Origin: Morchella semilibera
Lineage: Eukaryota; Ascomycota; Pezizomycetes; Pezizales; Morchellaceae
DNA length: 64,000 bases
Assembly: GCA_009192285.1 (NCBI GenBank)
Contig: WBVU01000008.1
Coordinates: forward strand, 62,001-126,000
Reading direction: 5' to 3'
A program made the position numbers and the translations under genes. A model generated the notes under the pieces. That model searched no databases and was not told the DNA's origin. It saw nothing but the letters and a program-made list of their open reading frames with translations. Below are positions 1 to 11,775 of the stretch, piece by piece; the first letter of the stretch is position 1, and every line of letters begins with the position of its first letter.

Positions 1-471
1 TACGGGTATCTTTATATCAAGAGAACAAAAACCTAGCAAGAAAGTGAAAATGATTAAGGAAGAGTAAAAAGGTAGCGTTTTTTTGAAGCTGGGAATTTCT
101 GAGCGGGTGAACGTTTTGCTGGGATAATAAAATAGTTTTACGGTAAAGGACTAGGATAAACACGCAGACAGCCGAGCGGGCAGGCGTGTGGGCATATATG
201 TACATCACCTACACATATAACCCTCAAGATTTGGCCATATATCATAAGGTTTATTAAAGGAGTCTCAAAGTCCAAGAATAACCACCCCCACAAAACATGT
301 GCCAAGACCTGATATTTGTAGGGGCCTAGCAAAACCCGCCCAGGTCCCGCGAGCTTAGATTTCAGAGCGATGTAGATCCTCAAAGGATTGATAAAAGGGG
401 GTATAACTTGAAGTATATCTTTTAGTTAAAGGATGGGTAAGCTCTCCTTCGTGACGCAAAAAAGTAGTACA

Positions 472-492
472 CAGGGTCAGGGTTAGGGTTAG
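472..492 (+). repeat. Short telomere-like motif (TTAGGG type)
   Basis: Three near copies of AGGGTT(A) lie in a row. It is one of about ten such short interstitial motifs in the window (also near 7660, 10972, 24347, 25891, 28661, 30665, 54084, 59811 and 61358). It is far too short to be a telomere. Confidence 0.6.
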
Positions 493-1831
493 TCGAGCCG
501 GAAAGTACTTATTTGAATGGGGCGAGAAAACTCTTTGTATGAAAGTTCCGTCGTTATGTTAGGCCCTAGTGCAATCATTGGAGTAGATCTCCCAAATGCC
601 ATAGACTAGTTAACTACAAACGCCGAAGATGAAGTAGAATAGAATTATACTTATTGAATGATACCAGGAACATACATTGGAATTTGCGGTAGTGGTGTAC
701 GAGGGGCATGGCAAGGACAGATGGAGGTAGGTGAAATGTCTAGCGGAAGTAGAGTGCGATTCGCTCCACCAATTAAAGTGATATGATATCTTGTACGGGA
801 ATTCGAGGACTGGAGTGTCATCAGCCAAAACACAAGGACATGTAAAGAATCGTAAAGGTGATCACTGTGACACGATACCAGTGCAAGGACATCAACGCCG
901 AGTTATCAATACATTAACAATTATCTTTATCTATTTTATATTTTAAACAGTGCCAGTACTTGGAGGGGGGGGGGGGGGGCGGGGGCGGTATTGTACGCAC
1001 CTTAGAGACGCGCCACACTATGGAAACATACCCCACGACTACGAATAAGAGGTGCGGCCTTAACACCGCCAATGCGAGTGACCCCCCATGACGCCCTGTC
1101 CCACCGCGGAAACACAATCCGCGCGAGTGCCACCGACATTGGCATCCGTTTCCGACGACACGGCTCGCGGCCTACAACTGCACGCTAGCTCTATAGTAGC
1201 CCCCCTCGAACCGGCTAACCACGTTATCCCAGCACCGCCCCCCCCCCCCCCCCTCCCACTCTTTACTCCTGGACACCCCTCCCAATTGCTGTTCCTGGCG
1301 AAGCCCTCGCTGGGGGCCACCAGTCCTGCGGCGGTGGAGGCGGTGGGAAAACCGGTCTGAGGCAAGCCCTAATACTGCTTTGATGCCGTTACTAGCCCCC
1401 ACCCCCCTCCCCTAGATGCTGCATGCGCCCAGAAGGTGGCTCTGTCCCACCGACTACCGGGTTAAACTTAAAGGTCTGGGAATATAGCGTTGTGGATCAC
1501 GACTGGGAATTATTACCGCAATTGGAGCTCGCCAGCCCGCCACTTTTCTAGACTAAAGAAGCTAGACCTTACAACCCGTTTAATAATAATAAACGTCCCC
1601 TTAGCTTACCCCCCCCCCCCCACTGATATGATTTGACCGCTCGTCTAGAGGCGTGTACTACGGTTCTAGATTACCCATGCCGAGCCATAATAACACCTAA
1701 ATACTTTCCACCAAACCACTTTCCGGTCTACCCCCTCTCTCTACGTTTTTATATCCAGGCAGGTTGATACTCAGGCATCTCGTAGTTGGATGATAGACAC
1801 AAAACAGAAATTCGGATCAGGGGGAGGTATC

Positions 1832-1955
1832 GTGATTTGGCCAACACCCTCTGAATCTAATATTTAGTTCCTGGCGGCAGGTTTTGGTGTGGAAATCCCG
1901 CCAAGAGCACAAAATGTGAGCTCAAAATTTGAAAAACAGGGATTTGCCAAATCAC
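1832..1955. repeat. MITE-like element, family with GTGATTTGGCCAA ends
   Basis: The left end reads GTGATTTGGCCAA and the right end is its near inverted copy (TTTGCCAAATCAC). A shorter relative with the same ends and inner words (CTCTGAA, AAACAGGGATT) lies at 50315-50387. It is non-coding and small, as expected of a non-autonomous DNA element. Confidence 0.5.
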
Positions 1956-3550
1956 TCTAATACTTCCCTAGGACTAAATAGTAGATATAATATGGGGCGA
2001 GAACTGTACTGTTGAGAACCCTGCGGAGATGTATGTCGTATGTATGATGTCGCATGTATGTGTCGGCCGTGTGGTGTTGCATGTGGGTGTCGCATGAACT
2101 GTTTCCGGAGCGGAAATCGGGAACCGTTCTGACAGGGTAGGGCACCGACGACCTCCCGACCCGACCCGACCCCTCTGCAGGTGCAGACCAGGAGCCAAAA
2201 AATGACTGTTTCTAGGCGCAGCTTGGTTACTGTTTCTAGGAGTCGTAAAGTCATGTTTTTAGACGTCAAAAGAACATGCGTCTAGGAATCGAAGATTAGG
2301 GGGATTAATCTTAATCATGGATTATCACTCGCTTCTTTGCGCGCCCCTCTCTCCCTACCTCTCGCCTGCCCCTCTGCCCCCCCCCCCCCCACCCGCTCTC
2401 CGCCTGCAGGATATCGACTATGAAGGATGCTACAGGTGGAGGATCCACATGGTGTCGCCTCTGTAGGTAGTGGCGAGGCGGCCATCTGGGGGCGTGGGTG
2501 CGGGTGCCGGGGTGGTGCAAAGGACAGTTCTTTCACGCACCCGGGCGAGGATGCGTATGGGCTCCAGTTGGCTGATAAGTATTACGAGCGGTAGCAAAGC
2601 CGCAACTGGTCCCGAGAAGAGATAAATTCACTGGACAATATGGTTGTGTCGTCGAAGATAGTATTCATTAGGGTGAAATAATGGGTTCGGGGGTATGTGT
2701 GGGACTGTTAGTGATAGTGGGCACACAAAGGAAATATTCATTTCGGATTTTTTAAAAATATAGCTGTTTTTTTCTTCCTTGTGGGTGTCAGTCTAATAGT
2801 GCAGGAACATGCGATGCGAAAGGAGGTGATACACATAGAGTAACTCAAGGTTCGCATGTCATAGTAGAAATCAAGAGAGATTCTCGCTGCACTCTTAAGG
2901 TTAAAGTCTGACATGATTTCGATAATGGAGATTTATGTTTTAGGTTTTCGGCCTAATTGAGATGCCGGTAGGGGCGGGGTGGAAAGCTGTAAAAGGACTT
3001 TTTAGACACCCTCACCCCCAGGGCCCATGATTTATGAGTAAGGCCTGAAACTGGCCTGTAGATACCTTCAGGTGCCTAGATACAAGATTCATAATTTCGG
3101 GGGAAACGGGGAAGCTCTCGGCATTTTGTGCTCTTTGGTGTGCTTCCTTGATTGCGCCATTAGATTCTAGGTATGCAGTAGGGGAGGTATTACTTATAGC
3201 GAGTTGTAAGTAATATGGGAGGCCTCTGGTTGGCCTGGCCAGCCATGCAAATCCTGTTTTCAGACCCCTGCTTCTACAATAAGTCTACTTTTCGCTATGG
3301 GCTGTCAGTTAAATGATGACCCTTTTTTCGGTGAAGGCCAAATGTGTGGCTTTGCTGGCGGATTCCCTGCTTCATTATCCATTAACCGGGCGGGATCAAT
3401 CTCTAGCCAACCTCACCTGGATTTGCTGTGGGTTTTGGACCCCATGGAAAAGGGTGAGCAACTGATTTTCTAAGAGATAAGCTTTGGTAGTTGATTTGAT
3501 AAATTCCGTGTTATTCCCGATCGAACGATCTATCTACTATAGAACACGAA

Positions 3551-5209
3551 CTACGACCCATCCGAAAAAGACATTGCATCTCTCCTCAACTGTCCTAAAT
3601 GCTGCAAATACATCTCCAGATTATCCCTTCCCATTAGATCTAACCCCCTATTCTGGCCCCAAACCTCCAGGCAACTCCTCACAAACGCCACGTAATTCCT
3701 GCCCATCGAACGGCCAACCTTTGCTATCGCTTTCTGCATCGTGAGGTCTGATCCAGCAGCCGCGCCTTGAAGCTCATCCACCCACAAACTCCCCAACTGT
3801 AGTAAGAGATACCCTAGCCTATAGATATCGCGATTCCGATCACCTACTAGTATATCGCTGTCCCCCGGCCGCAGAACTAGATATGGCGTCCACAGACCGA
3901 TTTCCGCATTTTCGCTCTCCTGCGCTGTGAAGTAGTGTATTGTCCCGATGCCCCAGTCTCGTATCCAAGGGGAACAATATAGGTGTAGCAGTGATTGAGC
4001 AAGGGTTACCGTCACTAGCAACCTATCTTGAACTGTCAAGTCACTGGGACGTGTTTTGATGACCTGCTGAAGTGAAATATAGCCACCGTTGCCGCCGCTG
4101 CCGAGCTTGTGCGGTAACGATGGGGTTAGCCGAAGACGGAAGCCGCCGCTATCATCTTGCACGTGCCGCTCATGACCTTCAACCTCACCCGCCACCTGCA
4201 TACAGATATTTTCGTGCCTGCTTATGTGAGGCTGGGATGCGGCTGTTATATCACCGCTGCCGGCGGGTTGAAAGCACAGTAGGGTCGATCCTGGTTTTAC
4301 TGCTTGCCCGCTACCATACGTAAAGAGGAACGAGAACTGCGGTAATATCTCAGTAGTGGTATTTTGTAGCTGCGCTGGGTTCTCATTTTGACCCTCCACC
4401 GCCCCCACCGCTGGTGTGCCGACGGTCTGCCCGTCAAGACAAAGGTGTACAGTGTGGCACTGACAGAGTAGTGCATCTGAGATAGCCTTGTGAAGGCGCC
4501 CACTAGCCGCATGGATAAACTCTGTATTTCGGCGTGCCTTTGCCATGTTCGAGGCGGAGGTTACTGGACGTGATGTATCCTCCTCATACTCGATTTCCAA
4601 GCGCTGAGATCTTTTAATCAAGTTGAAGATCGATTCCAAGTCGAAGATGTAATTCCGGAGTTCTCCGCAGAGTTTGCGAACCTCGTCGACGAGCCCTTTA
4701 ACAAGGTGCGACAACCGGTCACGTGACAGTTGGGGGTTGCGCGGGCCCATACATGGTACACTTGACTTAAGCGAGTGTAGTGCACGACGACGCCTCCCCG
4801 TCGAGGTGCCTGGGAGGGATATGGGTGCTCCTGCCTGCGCCAGTTTCTCCTGCGAGAGCACCTGTGAAGCGTGGATCTTCTTGAGTGTGGATGAGCAATT
4901 GTCAATAGCGGCCTTGACCGCGCCGATATGATTGCCCAGCTTGTCCTCGAGGCGGGCGTTGAGGTCCTCATCTTGCCAGTGCGGGCTATTGAGGTCCTCC
5001 AACAGCGCATGGCGCAGCTTCTTCTCTGCAATGCCCCGGAGAAACAGCTCCAGTTCTTGCCTCAGGATTGATTCAAGAACTGTGGCCGTACGTAGTATCT
5101 CCTTCGAGTCCTCACCGTACGATTTGTAGCTTGAGACAAAGGTAGTGACTTGGCGGTAGCCTTGGAAGACCAACACCGTAAGAGGGAGGACCCCAAGGGT
5201 GATGTCCAT
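3551..5209 (-). CDS. DUF7580-like fungal protein (prion-inhibition/HeLo-associated type)
   Basis: A single-exon reading frame of 552 residues. I chose the Met at 5209 because it begins the hydrophobic stretch MDITLGVLPLTVLVFQGY typical of the N-terminus of this fungal family; the frame is open 57 codons further upstream but that part is low-complexity. An alpha-helical N-terminal half is followed by a C-terminal half with the words LLVTVTLAQSLLHLY and NRDIYRLGYLLLQL. These resemble the conserved C-terminus of DUF7580, which looks like a worn-down protein-kinase C-lobe (LA..LLHLH..PWI.DW and IY.LG.LLLQL). No kinase catalytic residues are evident. Proteins of this class often sit near NLR or prion-forming genes, but the role here is unknown. 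It is transcribed away from the zinc-finger gene at 5504 across a 294-bp gap. Confidence 0.72.
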   Translation of the reverse strand: MDITLGVLPLTVLVFQGYRQVTTFVSSYKSYGEDSKEILRTATVLESILRQELELFLRGIAEKKLRHALLEDLNSPHWQDEDLNARLEDKLGNHIGAVKAAIDNCSSTLKKIHASQVLSQEKLAQAGAPISLPGTSTGRRRRALHSLKSSVPCMGPRNPQLSRDRLSHLVKGLVDEVRKLCGELRNYIFDLESIFNLIKRSQRLEIEYEEDTSRPVTSASNMAKARRNTEFIHAASGRLHKAISDALLCQCHTVHLCLDGQTVGTPAVGAVEGQNENPAQLQNTTTEILPQFSFLFTYGSGQAVKPGSTLLCFQPAGSGDITAASQPHISRHENICMQVAGEVEGHERHVQDDSGGFRLRLTPSLPHKLGSGGNGGYISLQQVIKTRPSDLTVQDRLLVTVTLAQSLLHLYCSPWIRDWGIGTIHYFTAQESENAEIGLWTPYLVLRPGDSDILVGDRNRDIYRLGYLLLQLGSLWVDELQGAAAGSDLTMQKAIAKVGRSMGRNYVAFVRSCLEVWGQNRGLDLMGRDNLEMYLQHLGQLRRDAMSFSDGS

Positions 5210-5503
5210 GCCGGCAGCGGCGTTCCTTTCCCCGCTAAGATAGAATAGAGGGCGGGGCGGGGCGATGCGGGGGTGGGAAAGAGTGGGGGTGGGAAAGAGG
5301 GGTGTTGTTGTTGTTGTGGACTGCGGGGCTAGAATTCGGGAATATGTTTGGTCCTCAAAAGCCTCGGACCAGCGAACCAATCAGGATCTAGCAGATATGT
5401 AGGTACACATCTTACGTGACTAAGTACCAACGCGTATTTTCTTTAATCGCAATATTGACTCACTCGGCGTGGACCAGGTTCGCCGGTGCATTAATCTGTC
5501 TAG
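5210..5503. promoter_or_regulatory. Shared divergent promoter region
   Basis: A 294-bp interval separates the two divergent start codons and must hold both promoters and 5' leaders. It contains a GGGTGGGAAAGAG duplication and a (GTT)n run on the left. No canonical TATA box was assigned. Confidence 0.4.
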
Positions 5504-7650
5504 ATGTCCTCCTCGCAGACACCACGCATTGCCAGTAGCCTCGTCACTGCATGCACCTCCCACATTCGCGACCTTTCCAAACTCTCCAGCAAACACGGAG
5601 AGGTTGATTACAGAACATCTCTCTGTCACGAGTTTGGGCGCTTCCGCCTGTGGACGCATGGCTTCGACAAGGCACCTCCACCACACGGGAATATACTGGA
5701 TGAGGTACTTGAGGAGGCGAAATACCTTAAGGAGCCCACGGTCCTCCTTCTTGCCTCGTTTGCTAGCTGCCTGCTCGATAACTGCCTCCGGAAGGGTACC
5801 ATTCTACTTTGTGATGGGTGGGTAGGGCTAACATCACTTGTAGTTGGCAATAACAACACCCGCAAACTCCTCCGCTTATCCCTTCGCGAGGTGATTAGCG
5901 CCTACCCGCACTTGGAAGAGAAGTTGAACTGCGTGTGGGATACGCGAGATAAAGCGATCCAGGAATTGCGCGCGTGCATCGATGCTCTCTTTGACATGGT
6001 GCCGACACTTGATAATGTGGTCCATGAGATGCAAGAGGGGACAGACCTACCAGAGGAGGAACCAGTAGCTTGTCCAATACTTGGGACGGGCAACCACTGG
6101 GAGATATACCAACGGTATATTAGAGACAGGTTCCCCCAAGCCATTGAGGGGCTGAATATCGAAGGGTTTGCGAAGGGGAATGCTCAGTTTTATGGATCGC
6201 TGGTAAGGGGGAACGGAGAACTGGGTGTGGACGAGGGTGTACTGCAGGCGGAAGGTGAGGAGAAGGGAGACTACGAGGAGGAGGACCAGGGGCAGGAGGG
6301 GCAGGGGCAGGAAGAGGAGGAGGAGAGGGAGCAGGAGCTTGGGTATGAGGACTGCGAGCTGGAAGCAAGGTAAGCGTGCCAGAAGCACCCCCTATAATAT
6401 TAACAAGATTTAAAATCGCTTTTTGATAGTCAGCACCTACCAACTCTACTAGAGGAGCCCGCCATCAACGATGAAACCGCGCAAACCATCTTAGGGCCGA
6501 CACAAGGTCCAGCCTCCAGGAACGTCCCCGCAACGTTCAAAGATTCCGGTCTCGGGAGCTCCGCACCTGGCACTCGCCCCATTAAGTCCATTTGCCCTCT
6601 TCCAGTACAACCCAATTTGTTGACCCCCCCGAAGTCTCTCCTCACAGACACACTCCTTGCACCACCACCCTCTGTCTCAGCGTTCTCTGCATCGACTATC
6701 TGTTCCACAACTTCGGAACCAAAGAACCGACGTCTCCTCCCACGAGTTCCAGATCATTCGAGGGGATCCTCCGGCTTTACTTGCACATTCTGTGGCCGCA
6801 TGCAGCTCCCAACCACTCGAGGCCATGCGTGGAGGTGAGCTAATAACCCACAACATTCCCTTCTGCCATATAAACACCACCGAAAACTAATGGATATCAT
6901 TGCGAATCCTACAATCAGAAAACACGTCTTTGCTGATCTTGCACCATATATGTGTATACGCTCGCGCTGCCCTAGCGCAGGCACGTTCTACACCTCGAAG
7001 AAGGCTTGGGTCGCGCACGACACCCGATGCATACGAGACGCACGCGAGGGCGCCGGAGAAACTACGACAGAGATGTGTCCGTTCTGCTTGAAAGATTTTG
7101 GTCGAGACACGGGACGGTTCTATAGCCATGTTGCACACCACATGGAGGATATACGACTATTCGCCCTCCCACCGGCCTTTCGGGAGTATGAGGTGGGAGA
7201 GTACATGGATAGCTCGGGGATGGGGAGCAGCGAGCATACGGGGAGCAGCGAGTGTACGGAGAGCTCTATGGGTAGGAGTCCAATTGGGGTGCATGTTGCG
7301 AAGAACAAAGTGATTGATCCCTTGAAAACGAGGGAGTGGGCTATACAAGCACAAGTCGAGATTGGGGGTTAGTATGCGTCAGTATAGATATTGCTATCAT
7401 TATACTAACAGGACCACCCATAGCAGCAGAGGGTGTCAGACCAATATCAGTTGCATCGTTGGAACCTGAAGATGATCTAATGGGACGTACATACAGGCGG
7501 ACGCTCGGAAGGGTCACACCCGCAGGGACGAAGGGGCTGTCGAGACATCAAGAGAGAAACGGATGGGATGAGCGCGTGAGGAGCACAGCAGCTCATACGC
7601 CCCCTATTAGAAGTACGTCTAGCTCGGAAGAAAGCAGTGTGGATGGATAA
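5504..7650 (+). CDS. Fungal C2H2-type zinc-finger protein, four exons
   Basis: Exons are 5504-6369, 6430-6834, 6919-7367 and 7424-7650, giving 648 residues with every junction in frame. Introns are 60, 84 and 56 nt; the third has a perfect TACTAAC branch site at 7403. The N-terminal 230 residues are helical (an uncharacterised domain shared by many fungal C2H2 proteins). An acidic Glu/Gln-rich linker follows, then a disordered Pro/Ser region with FKDSGLGSS, a phrase common in this family. The end of exon 2 holds a finger (FTCTFCGRMQLPTTRGHAW) that runs across the splice into RKHVFADLAPYMCIRSRC. Exon 3 holds a further finger (MCPFCLKDFG...SHVAHHMEDI). The family is assumed to be nuclear and nucleic-acid binding, but no target is known. 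A telomere-like motif follows 10 bp after the stop. Confidence 0.78.
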
Positions 7651-8451
7651 TGTAGGAACTAGGGTTAGGGTTATGAATCATATGTAATTTGGATATAAAG
7701 TGGCTACAAATTCAACAATATTGTTTGTTATTTCATTGATCTTGTGTAGCCGCTAAGGATATGAAGATATACAGCATTTTATTCTTAGAAATCCCCTACA
7801 ACCGTTCCACCAGTCATGACACCGAAAATAAAACAGGCACATAAAACAAAATTAGGAAACTAGAAGGAACCTGGTGTGCCTGCCCCCCTCCCTATTCCAT
7901 TTTGGACGAGGTTGCTCCGTGGCTTCCATGGGGGCGACGGGGCCCACAGAGCACACCGGGGGATTTTGTCTCCATGGAGTGACCCTGTTTGCTTCTACTC
8001 CGCGAGAGCTCAGCGAGCGGGGACAACCACAGCAAGTTGTCAGCGGGGTAGCAGGTTTCGCTAGCATCCTCTACTGGCAGAATGAGGTCACACGGCAAAA
8101 GGTACATTGACTAGGACAAGGTTTCCGCGCGATTATTATATTTTCTTCGCTGTACACTCAGCCAGGTTCGCCGTTGAGCAATGTTCATCGCTTGGTCAGA
8201 TCACTCCTAAGGAATAAGTATATGTCCCTGCTTGGAGATACATATACTTAGACAAAACGCTACGCAGGATACCCGTGAAGATCTAGCCAGAGACTAATAA
8301 GTGGAACAACGCTAAACTATCCTCTTCAATTAAAATCGTAACAATCTGGAACATCGTGCTTTAATATATCCTGCATGCCCCAGAAGGCCTACAATGCCTT
8401 CAAGGCTTCATCCCCGAACAGGTATAGAGTGCATAGGCTGACATTCATGTC
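7651..8451. other. Intergenic region, no gene seen
   Basis: It contains a TAGGGTTAGGGTTA motif at 7660-7673 directly after the zinc-finger gene. AT-rich DNA follows with no credible reading frame; overlapping short frames on both strands at 7850-8110 have no family signature. Confidence 0.6.
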
Positions 8452-10562
8452 TCAAATATCTGCTCCATGGCTAAGCAGCACTTCAACCACGCTCTTATGC
8501 CCGCTTTCCGAAGCGAGATCGAGTGCGCTCTTCCCCAAACTGTCCTTGGCGTTGATATCTACTCCGCGCCCCAGAAGGATTTTAACCACCCCCCTATGCC
8601 CACCCGAAGCGTGATGGAGTGCGGTCATCCCCCACCTATCCTTGGCGTTGATATACGCGCCGTGGCTAAGAAGGGCCTTAGCCACGCCCTTATGCCCGCC
8701 CTCCGAAGCCCAATGGAGTGAGGTTGTCCCCCACATGTCCTTGGCGTGGATATCTGCACCGCAGCTGATAAGGACCTCAACCACACCCTTATCCCCACCA
8801 CACGAAGCGCAATGGAGTGCGGTCTTCTCCCACTTGTCCTCGGCTCCGATATCTGCCCCGTGGCTAAGTAGGACCTCAACCACGCCTCTATGCCCGCCCT
8901 CCGAAGCGTAATATATTGAGGTCATTCCCCACCTGTCCTTGGCGTTGATATCTGCGCTGTGGCTAAGCAAGGCCTCAACCACGGCCTTATGCCCGCCTTC
9001 CGAAGCCCAATGGAGTGAAGTCGTCCCCCACATGTCCTTGGCGTGGATATCGGCGCCGTGGCCAAGAAGGACCTTAACCAAGCCCTTATGCCCGCCCTCC
9101 GAAAACCAATGGAGTGCAGTCTTCTCCCACCCATCCGTAGCGTTGATGTCTGCCCCAAGCTTTAGAAGGACCTCAACTGCCTGCCCACGCTTGCGTTCCA
9201 AATCATAACCGGTCGGGGCTATCTCGGCCCTATCCTCCCCTTCCTCGATATCTTCGCAAAGCGCAAGTACAAAGGCCTCACCCCCCTCCCCCAAAACATG
9301 ATGAAGTACGGTCTTTGAATCCCATGTTAGATTGATATCTGACCCATTGTGAGCAAGTAACTTAAATAGCCGCCAGTCCTCATCTTCCAGTGCTTTCTCG
9401 ATAGCAGTTTGACCGCGCTGGTTCCTGGCTTCTGGGTCGCCTCCGCACTGCAGCCACAATTTGAAAAGAGTTAAGCTGTCAAGCACCTCAAGGCTATTCG
9501 AGGGATCAGGTGCGAGCGTAGGGTAGGCTGCGCTCATTTCCAGGACGGTTTCCCAGGGTATGTAATTGGCAACGGCTTTTGTGGTCTCCACATCATTTTG
9601 CTTCAGGGCAATCTTGAGGCTCTCTACGAAGCGTGGGATGAGGTGTGTAGTGACATCCTTGCCAAGCGAGGGTTCCCGTGGAGCAATAGGTAAATCACCT
9701 CCCATGTACCATTTCGGATCAATGATTAAACCATAAGTAGCATAGTTTGATACTTCAGCAAGACTAATGCCAGAGAGTATCGACCGTGATCGTTTGATTG
9801 ATGAAGCGGAGGGCCTTGGCGTTGCCGGCCGGGGTTTATTTATGCCTCTGTATACCCGACTGTTCTGAAGGCTGTTCTCAAAGTCTGTCCCGACCGAAGA
9901 GGGCGAAAGCATACTACGCCCGGTCACGGAACTCCCAGCAATGCTGGCGCCTGATGATCCAACCGCCGCGGCTAAGTCAAGCTTACGTGCCACTTCGGCA
10001 TCGCTGCGAAGCAGTTCTGCTACTTCCCCTCGCAATTCATTCAAGCCACCGGCCTGCGGTTCGCTATATCCCATAACGTGTCTCAGCTTATGCCCTCTCG
10101 GAGAGGTTGTGACCTCAGGGGAGAGAGCCGGCGCGAGGGGCGGCATCACACATACCTAGTAAGGATTGAAAGTATGAGGGTTATACTGGTCCTGTGCCCT
10201 TGTAGTCGTTGAACAAGGTCCACCAGGTTGGACTTTGCCACTGCCCACCGCAGCCGCTGAAGAGTCTTTTGCCATGACCGCAGGCGCTTGATCTCCCTCT
10301 CAAGTTCCGAAAATGTGGCCACGCACCTAACTAGCACTGTCACAACCTGGTCTAGGTCAATAATCGACGCCCGAGCGATGTTGAGAGACCCCGAGTTAAT
10401 GTATGTATTCAGTTGGAGGATGGTGAATCGGAAGTGATTTATTTCATCATAGACCGTCCGGGCATAGTCATGGGTAGGTATGAACTCTGCAAATGACTTA
10501 GCTACCTCAATGGAGACTGTTAACAATCCAGCGATGGAGGCGGCGACTGAAAGGGGGTCCAT
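8452..10562 (-). CDS. STAND N-terminal domain protein with ankyrin repeats
   Basis: Two exons, 10562-10156 and 10063-8452, joined in frame across a 92-nt intron (donor GTATGT, acceptor ATATAG), giving 672 residues. Residues 1-135 begin MDPLSVAASIAGLLTVSI and match the helical N-terminal domain found at the front of fungal NLR/STAND proteins, ending in RLQGHRTSITLIL. A variable linker (about 136-445) has no NACHT P-loop. Residues 446-672 are seven ankyrin repeats of 33 residues (W..TALH.AS.GGHKGVVE.LLSHGADI.AK). The array stops abruptly after LLSHGADI. The protein looks like a receptor-type scaffold with a signalling N-terminus fused straight to ankyrins, possibly an NLR relative that lacks its motor. 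Domain calls are firm; function is inference. Confidence 0.8.
8455..9135 (-). repeat. Coding tandem array of 99-bp ankyrin units
   Basis: Seven units of about 99 bp. They follow a three-type pattern that is itself repeated: a WEKTALH unit, then a MWGTTSLHWAS unit, then a RWGMT unit, and the same order again. This gives a 297-bp higher-order period inside the array. Corresponding units are nearly identical in DNA, which points to recent duplication or conversion. Confidence 0.75.
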
Positions 10563-11192
10563 GGCGTTGTATTGAATTGAACTTTGCGATCTAGGTACTG
10601 AGGTGATGATATTTGGTGTGTTGTCGATGCCGCATTACATAACCGTGCGAGGCTGAAGGTTCAGCGCAAGATCCATACCTGATATGGGGCCTAGATCCGT
10701 CAACATTGAATATCGACCAAGGAAGACTCCGCTCTTGGCGATTTCTCCCTGACCCAATATAGCATAAACCAAAGCTGGCGGGGGGGTTGCTGTACATACG
10801 GCTTTATAAATTTAATTACGTATGGAAAGACACTCACCGTCTCTATCTTGTATAAGGAATAATTTCCCGCATGGCGAAGATGCCGACATTCAATCCGGAG
10901 GGCAATGACAGCGGATAAAGCCAATCGATAGGTGCCTGTGCCTGCATAATAAAAGTGCGCGGTTGCGGGATCCCTAACCCTGTCGGGGTTAGACTGTTGC
11001 TAGCAAGGATCGTCCTCTCACTCCCTCTTAAGCTACATGCCTTTCTGCTCTACAGCTCCCACCCTGCGATCTATCCTCAGCTTCCCCACCACCTTCCGCT
11101 CCCCAGTGCGGCAAAGTAGGCGCGACCAAGGCAAGGCGATTGGCACCGAGCGATGGTGCTACACTCACAGAACGCCAACATCAGGCTTGGTG

Positions 11193-11286
11193 ATGTATTT
11201 CGGGTGTAGGGGTAAGTGAAAAGACACCAAGCTGCCAGGTTTGCATGAAGGGTGTCTTCTCACTTACCCCTACACCCGAAGTACAT
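11193..11286. repeat. Large hairpin, 36-bp arms
   Basis: The left arm 11193-11228 and right arm 11251-11286 are inverted copies with two mismatches, separated by a 22-base loop. The arm core reads TTCGGGTGTAGGGGTAAGTG. It could be a MITE reduced to its termini or a hairpin-forming transcript end. No flanking duplication was assigned. Confidence 0.75.
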
Positions 11287-11440
11287 TGCCTGGGGGAAGG
11301 TGCAATGGCTAATGGGGATCTAGAAAAAGGAAATTTAGCAACGGTGATGGTCAAATCCTACCCCTTCCAGGCAACGACGTCACCAAACCTGGGGGTCCAG
11401 AATCTACTTGTATCACCAGGCCAGGAGATAATCATACACA

Positions 11441-11775
11441 ATGGGTCGATCCATAGCTACTCTAGACAAAATGCGGTTTCTAGGATCAAGGCCGAGCAAG
11501 AAGATCGTAGAAGCGCAGTCTACAGCCTACGACCGAGTGCCTACGTGCTGTCGTTCACAATGGGTCGATCCATAGCTACTCTAGACAAAATGCAGTTTCT
11601 AGGATCAAGGCCGAGCAAGAAGATCGTAGAAACGCAGTCTACAGCCTACGACCGAGTGCCTACGTGCTGTCGTTTACAATGGGTCGATCCATAGCTCCCC
11701 TAGACAAAATGCAGTTTCTGGGATCAAGGCCGAACAAGACGATCGTGGAAACTCAGTCGACAGCCTACGACCGGG
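11441..11775 (+). repeat. 119-bp tandem repeat, about three copies
   Basis: Copies start at 11441, 11560 and 11679 with an exact 119-bp step and few differences. The third copy ends near 11775 where similarity stops. Each copy encodes the phrase MGRSIA.LDKMQFLGSRP in one frame. Because 119 is not a multiple of three the copies do not form one continuous protein. The phrase is not recognised. Confidence 0.8.

Larger units (their letters stand above)
1..3550. other. Gene-poor region without a supported gene
   Basis: No reading frame here looks like a known protein, and the longer frames on both strands are low-complexity or overlap each other. The stretch holds several runs of G or C of about 10-18 bases (near 965, 1237, 1611 and 2378), a telomere-like motif near 472 and a small inverted-repeat element at 1832-1955. 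Base composition swings between GC-rich and AT-rich blocks, as in decayed repeat DNA. Confidence 0.6.

Noticed and set aside
1060-1402. Overlapping frames on both strands of about 75-100 codons
   Set aside because: They are GC-rich, low-complexity, overlap each other in three frames and carry no family signature.
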